The position numbers were made by a program, and so were the translations under genes. Of a stretch of DNA of 43,390 bases, positions 40,525-43,390 are shown one piece after another (the stretch's first letter is position 1; the number at the start of each line of letters is the position of its first letter). This stretch comes from Thermodesulfobacteriota bacterium. Its GTDB lineage: Bacteria > Thermosulfidibacterota > Thermosulfidibacteria > Thermosulfidibacterales > B14-G1. Below the pieces are notes generated by a model. That model did not search any database, was not told the DNA's origin, and saw only the letters and a list, made by a program, of their open reading frames with translations. The stretch spans positions 1-43,390 of the forward strand of contig JAJSAC010000036.1 of assembly GCA_024274915.1 (NCBI GenBank), given 5' to 3'.

Positions 40525-41702
40525 GAGAGGAGTTGGACGCCTTACTCTCCCGGGAGCTGGAGGTCATAAAGGCGGCGGGCAGGTACCGATTCTTGAGGAC
40601 CATAGAGACGGCCCAGTCTCCCAGGGTGATCCTAGACGGCCGGGAGGTGGTCCTCATGTGTTCCAATAACTATTTAGGGTTGGCGGATCATCCCCGTCTA
40701 AGGGAGGCGGCCAGGAAAGCCATAGACCGCTACGGCACCAGTGCGGTGGCCTCTCGGCTGGTATCAGGCACCATGGCCCTCCATGAAGAGCTGGAGGAGA
40801 CCCTGGCCCGCTTCAAGGGTACGCCGGCGGCCCTGGTCTTCAACTGTGGTTACATGGCCAACGTGGGAGTCATCTCGAGCCTTCTTGGGCCAGAGGATGT
40901 GGTCTTCTCCGATGAGCTGAACCATGCCTCCATCGTTGACGGCTGTCGCCTCTCCCGGGCCAGGACCGTGGTCTTTCCCCACAAAGACATGAGTGTCCTT
41001 GAAGATCTCCTGAAAAAGGAGAAGGGAAATCGCCGCATGATAGTGGTGGATGGGGTTTTCAGTATGGATGGGGACATTGCCCCCCTGCCCGACATGGTGG
41101 ATCTGGCTGAGAGATACGGAGCCGTCCTCATGGTGGACGAGGCCCATGGCACAGGGGTTCTGGGAGAGAGGGGAGCGGGTACCGTTGAGCATTTTGGTCT
41201 CACTGACAGGGTGCCCGTTCAGATGGGAACCCTGGGAAAGGCCCTGGGAGGGTTCGGCGCCTATGTGGCAGGTAGCAGGGTTTTTAGGGAGTATCTCATC
41301 AATAAGGCCAGGAGTTTCATCTTCACCACGGCCTTGCCCCCTGCCGATATGGCAGTGGCCCTGGAGGCTGTTAAGATGGTTCAGGGGGAACCCCAGCGGC
41401 GCTACCGACTCCATGAGAACGTGGCCTATCTGGTGGATGGGTTGAGTTCCTTAGGTTTCCAGGTCACCAACCAGGGCACGGCCATTATCCCTGTTATCAT
41501 TGGCCCCGAGGGCAAGACCATGGAGATGAGCAACAAGCTCTTGGAATACGGGGTCTTCGTGGCAGGCATCAGGCCCCCCACGGTCCCCCCAGGCACCAGT
41601 CGTCTACGGGTGACGGTCATGGCCACCCACAGCCGGAGGGATTTGGATTTGGTACTGGAAGCCTTTGAGCGGGCAGGCAAGGAAGTGGGAGTGATAGCGT
41701 AA
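40515..41702 (+). CDS. Alpha-oxoamine synthase: 8-amino-7-oxononanoate synthase or glycine C-acetyltransferase
   Basis: A 395-residue PLP enzyme of the alpha-oxoamine synthase family. It has SNNYLGLADHPRLREAA, YGTSAVASRLVSGTMALHEELE, DELNHASIVDGCRLS, MVDEAHGTGVLGERGAG and the PLP lysine K242 in GTLGKALGGFGAY. The C-terminal GIRPPTVPPGTSRLRVT favours BioF (7-keto-8-aminopelargonate synthesis), while the ending GKEVGVIA recalls Kbl. It condenses an amino acid with an acyl-CoA. The overlap with the PaaK-like ligase suggests joint use of an acyl-CoA; no other biotin genes are here. I leave the symbol blank because BioF and Kbl cannot be separated from this sequence. Confidence 0.87.
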   Translation: MGLREELDALLSRELEVIKAAGRYRFLRTIETAQSPRVILDGREVVLMCSNNYLGLADHPRLREAARKAIDRYGTSAVASRLVSGTMALHEELEETLARFKGTPAALVFNCGYMANVGVISSLLGPEDVVFSDELNHASIVDGCRLSRARTVVFPHKDMSVLEDLLKKEKGNRRMIVVDGVFSMDGDIAPLPDMVDLAERYGAVLMVDEAHGTGVLGERGAGTVEHFGLTDRVPVQMGTLGKALGGFGAYVAGSRVFREYLINKARSFIFTTALPPADMAVALEAVKMVQGEPQRRYRLHENVAYLVDGLSSLGFQVTNQGTAIIPVIIGPEGKTMEMSNKLLEYGVFVAGIRPPTVPPGTSRLRVTVMATHSRRDLDLVLEAFERAGKEVGVIA

Positions 41703-41943
41703 GCCCTGCAGGATCGGGTATCATTCTCGTGGCTCCATAAGTCCTTTCTTTATGCCGCTAGTCGGCCAGAATGGGGAGTGTTTGTGGGTAGTGAGTCTGG
41801 GCGGCTGAGATGGTTTTCCTTTTCAAAGGGGCTGAGCCGGGCGTTCTCAAAGAAGGTTTTAAGAAATCTGAAAGAGAGCAGCCTTCCAGAATGACAGCTT
41901 GATAGCTGGGTATACTCGAGAGTGCGTGGTGGAGCCGGAGGGG
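41703..41943. other. Non-coding stretch before the second liv-type locus
   Basis: About 240 bases with no recognised gene (about 370 if the small ORF that follows is not real). TATACT at 41911-41916 could be a -10 box, but no good -35 is found at the right distance. The segment near 41840-41890 is A-rich with short repeats (TTTTAAGAAA, CTTCCAGAA). No terminator for the upstream operon was seen. Confidence 0.3.
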
Positions 41944-42084
41944 ATGGACGTAAAGTCACGAGCAGAGGGTGTTTTTACATTTAAACCTGATTATATTGCT
42001 AAAACCTTCGGGTTGGATTATAAGGGACCTTCCATGGGTTGCAAAGACGAGGACAAAGCAAAAGCGAGGGTGTTCATTGCTTAG
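41944..42084 (+). CDS. Possible 46-residue protein overlapping the livG-like start
   Basis: An ATG at 41944 opens a 46-codon frame that ends at 42084, 8 bases inside the next gene. Ending in ATTGCTTAG, its stop overlaps the TTG start of the ABC gene, as expected for coupling. The peptide is charged (DVKSRAEGVFTFKPDYIAK, GCKDEDKAKARVF) and has no membrane helix. A GGAGG-type site lies immediately upstream. I do not recognise it. It may be a leader peptide or chance, so this is a weak call. Confidence 0.35.
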   Translation: MDVKSRAEGVFTFKPDYIAKTFGLDYKGPSMGCKDEDKAKARVFIA

Positions 42085-42838
42085 GGTAGAGAACCTTTTT
42101 CTCAGTTTTGGAGCGGTCAATGCCCTTTACGATGTGAGCTTGAGTATTAGGGAAGGCGAGATCTTCTCCATAATTGGCCCCAATGGGGCGGGGAAGACCA
42201 GTCTTCTCAATTGCATAAGCAGATTTTACGTTCCCCAGAAGGGAAAGATCGTATTTCAAGGTAAGGACATCACCAGGGTACCTGCCCATGAGATTGCCTT
42301 ACTGGGGATAGCCAGAACCTTTCAGAACATAGAGCTCTTCAGGGGTATGACGGTGTTGGACAACATCAAGTTGGGAGCTCACATACACATGAAGTCAGGA
42401 TTTTTCTCAGGGGGCCTTTACTGGGGCAAGGCCCAAAAGGAAGAGATCGCCATAAGAAAATGGATAGAGGAGGAGATCATAGACCTGCTGGAGATTCAAC
42501 CCATTCGTAACAAGGTTGTGGGGGTTCTTCCCTATGGCCTGCAAAAAAGGGTGGAAATGGCCCGGGCATTGGCCATTAGACCCAAAATCCTCCTTTTGGA
42601 TGAGCCCATGGCTGGCATGAATTTGGAAGAGAGGGAGGATATGGCTCGCTTTATCCTGGACGTTCATGACGAGTGGGGCGTCACCATTGTCCTAATAGAA
42701 CATGACATGGGGGTTGTAATGGATCTCTCTGATAGGGTGGCTGTCCTGGATTTCGGGCAGAAGATCGCCGAGGGCACCCCTGAGGAGATACAAAGGGACC
42801 CCAAGGTGATCAAGGCGTACCTTGGAGAAGAGGCCTAG
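42077..42838 (+). CDS. Liv-type ABC transporter ATP-binding protein (LivG family, second copy)
   Basis: A 253-residue ABC ATPase starting at TTG 42077 (LLRVENLFLSFGAVNALYD), with GAGGG 6 bases upstream; a longer frame from 41969 adds 36 untypical residues. Walker A is GPNGAGKT (residues about 33-40), then GIARTFQNIELFRGMTVLDN as in LivG, the signature VLPYGLQKRVEMARAL, Walker B ILLLDEPMAGM and switch histidine IEHD. It is only loosely similar to the LivG at 433-1197 and lies directly before an acyl-CoA synthetase gene, an arrangement common in deltaproteobacteria, where liv genes and AMP ligases form one cluster. The transported compound may be an organic acid rather than an amino acid; that is inference. 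Confidence 0.92.
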   Translation: MLRVENLFLSFGAVNALYDVSLSIREGEIFSIIGPNGAGKTSLLNCISRFYVPQKGKIVFQGKDITRVPAHEIALLGIARTFQNIELFRGMTVLDNIKLGAHIHMKSGFFSGGLYWGKAQKEEIAIRKWIEEEIIDLLEIQPIRNKVVGVLPYGLQKRVEMARALAIRPKILLLDEPMAGMNLEEREDMARFILDVHDEWGVTIVLIEHDMGVVMDLSDRVAVLDFGQKIAEGTPEEIQRDPKVIKAYLGEEA

Positions 42839-42839
42839 A

Positions 42840-43390
42840 GTGCAGGCTGCTCAGAAGATGATAAGGGGAGAAGAACCTGGGGTCCAGATTGGTACAAATC
42901 CCCTGGAGCGCACCCTTCCAGGCCTGTTGGTTAGAAATGCCCGTAAATACGGGGATGGGAAGGTGGCCCTTAGGGAGAAGGAGTTCGGTATTTGGCAATC
43001 CGTCACGTGGGGTAGGTATCTGGAGCACGTGAAGCATTTTTCTCTGGGACTTATCTCTTTGGGGCTTAAGAAGAACGATAAGGTGGCCATCATAGGCGAT
43101 AACAGGCCGGAATGGGTCTATGCAGAATTGGCAGCGCAGTCTGCAGGTGCCATTCCTTTAGGTATTTACCAGGATTCCATCCTTACCGAGGTGGCTTATG
43201 TGATCGACCATTCTGATGCCAAGTTCGTGGTGGCTGAGGATCAGGAGCAAGTTGACAAGATCCTGGACATGAAGGAGAGACTGCCCAAGGTTAGGAACAT
43301 CATTTACACTGACCCTAAGGGCATGCGCGCCTATAGCGACCCTGCCCTCCTGTACTTCCCTGACGTGGAGGAGATGGGGAGAAGGCTGGA
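42840..43390 (+). CDS. AMP-dependent long-chain acyl-CoA synthetase (partial, cut by window end)
   Basis: The first 183 residues of an AMP-forming ligase, translated by hand from GTG 42840 (one base after the livG-like stop). Text such as TLPGLLVRNARKYGDGKVALREKEFGIWQSVTW, KKNDKVAIIGDNRPEWVYAELAAQSAGAIPLGIYQDS and EVAYVIDHSDAKFVV matches the N-terminal region of long-chain acyl-CoA synthetases of the FadD15/AAS type (quoted here in part). GGAGAAGAGG precedes the GTG; an ATG 18 bases later is an alternative. The catalytic P-loop and the AMP-binding core are beyond the window. It probably activates acids taken up by the neighbouring ABC system. Confidence 0.9.
   Translation, partial: MQAAQKMIRGEEPGVQIGTNPLERTLPGLLVRNARKYGDGKVALREKEFGIWQSVTWGRYLEHVKHFSLGLISLGLKKNDKVAIIGDNRPEWVYAELAAQSAGAIPLGIYQDSILTEVAYVIDHSDAKFVVAEDQEQVDKILDMKERLPKVRNIIYTDPKGMRAYSDPALLYFPDVEEMGRRL

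Noticed and set aside
1-43390. tRNA, rRNA and CRISPR arrays
   Set aside because: No clover-leaf with a TTCRA-type T arm was seen in the gaps, no rRNA-like conserved text, and no regularly spaced repeats.

Overview
The window looks like a chromosomal segment of a Gram-negative (diderm), probably anaerobic bacterium. A LolC/E-type lipoprotein-release permease and a WaaF-like heptosyltransferase imply an outer membrane with LPS. Several traits recall deltaproteobacteria (Desulfobacterota) and thermophiles: frequent AGG and ATA codons, a GH57 glucanotransferase, a THEP1-type NTPase, and Liv-type ABC genes mixed with acyl-CoA synthetases. This placement is inferred from gene content, not from a phylogeny. 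I found no rRNA, tRNA or CRISPR array.

Layout, left to right. (1) 1-4443, minus: a branched-chain amino acid type ABC transporter operon (binding protein, LivH, LivM, LivG, LivF), with livF cut by the left edge and a strong hairpin between the binding-protein gene and livH. (2) 4676-6486, plus: truD, then a 3'-truncated IS3-family remnant. (3) 6532-14873, minus: a DUF3467 protein, gatB, hisC-like aminotransferase, tyrA, a HEPN/MNT toxin-antitoxin-like pair, aroA, a terminator, and recG. The aromatic amino acid genes are interrupted by the HEPN/MNT pair. (4) 15088-20092: a THEP1 NTPase on plus; a tight minus-strand operon of a CI-like regulator, a flavodoxin-like protein with a zinc-ribbon-like tail and an APC permease; an orphan receiver protein; and macro-domain and HD-domain proteins. 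(5) 20330-26626: rpsU with promoter and terminator, waaF-like gene on minus, then lysS, lolC/E-like, a PhoU-like DUF47 protein and a Pit phosphate transporter on plus.

(6) 26841-34474, plus: a five-gene block of GAF histidine kinase, stand-alone receiver, a nucleotidyltransferase fused to a phosphohexomutase-like domain, GH57 glucanotransferase and GalT. The last four genes overlap, which points to signalled control of storage or sugar-nucleotide metabolism. The mutase-like domain seems to lack all the usual catalytic loops, which is the most unusual protein observation here. (7) 34556-41702: a solute:sodium symporter with a 66-residue membrane partner on minus, divergent from a plus-strand operon of a TIM-barrel protein, a cNMP/CBS/DUF294 protein, a PaaK-like ligase and a BioF/Kbl-type synthase. 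The divergent promoters appear to share their -35 region. (8) 41703-43390, plus: a gap with a possible 46-codon ORF coupled to a second livG-like gene, then an acyl-CoA synthetase cut by the right edge.

Most operons are very compact, with stop/start overlaps of 4-22 bases, so translational coupling is a theme of the window.
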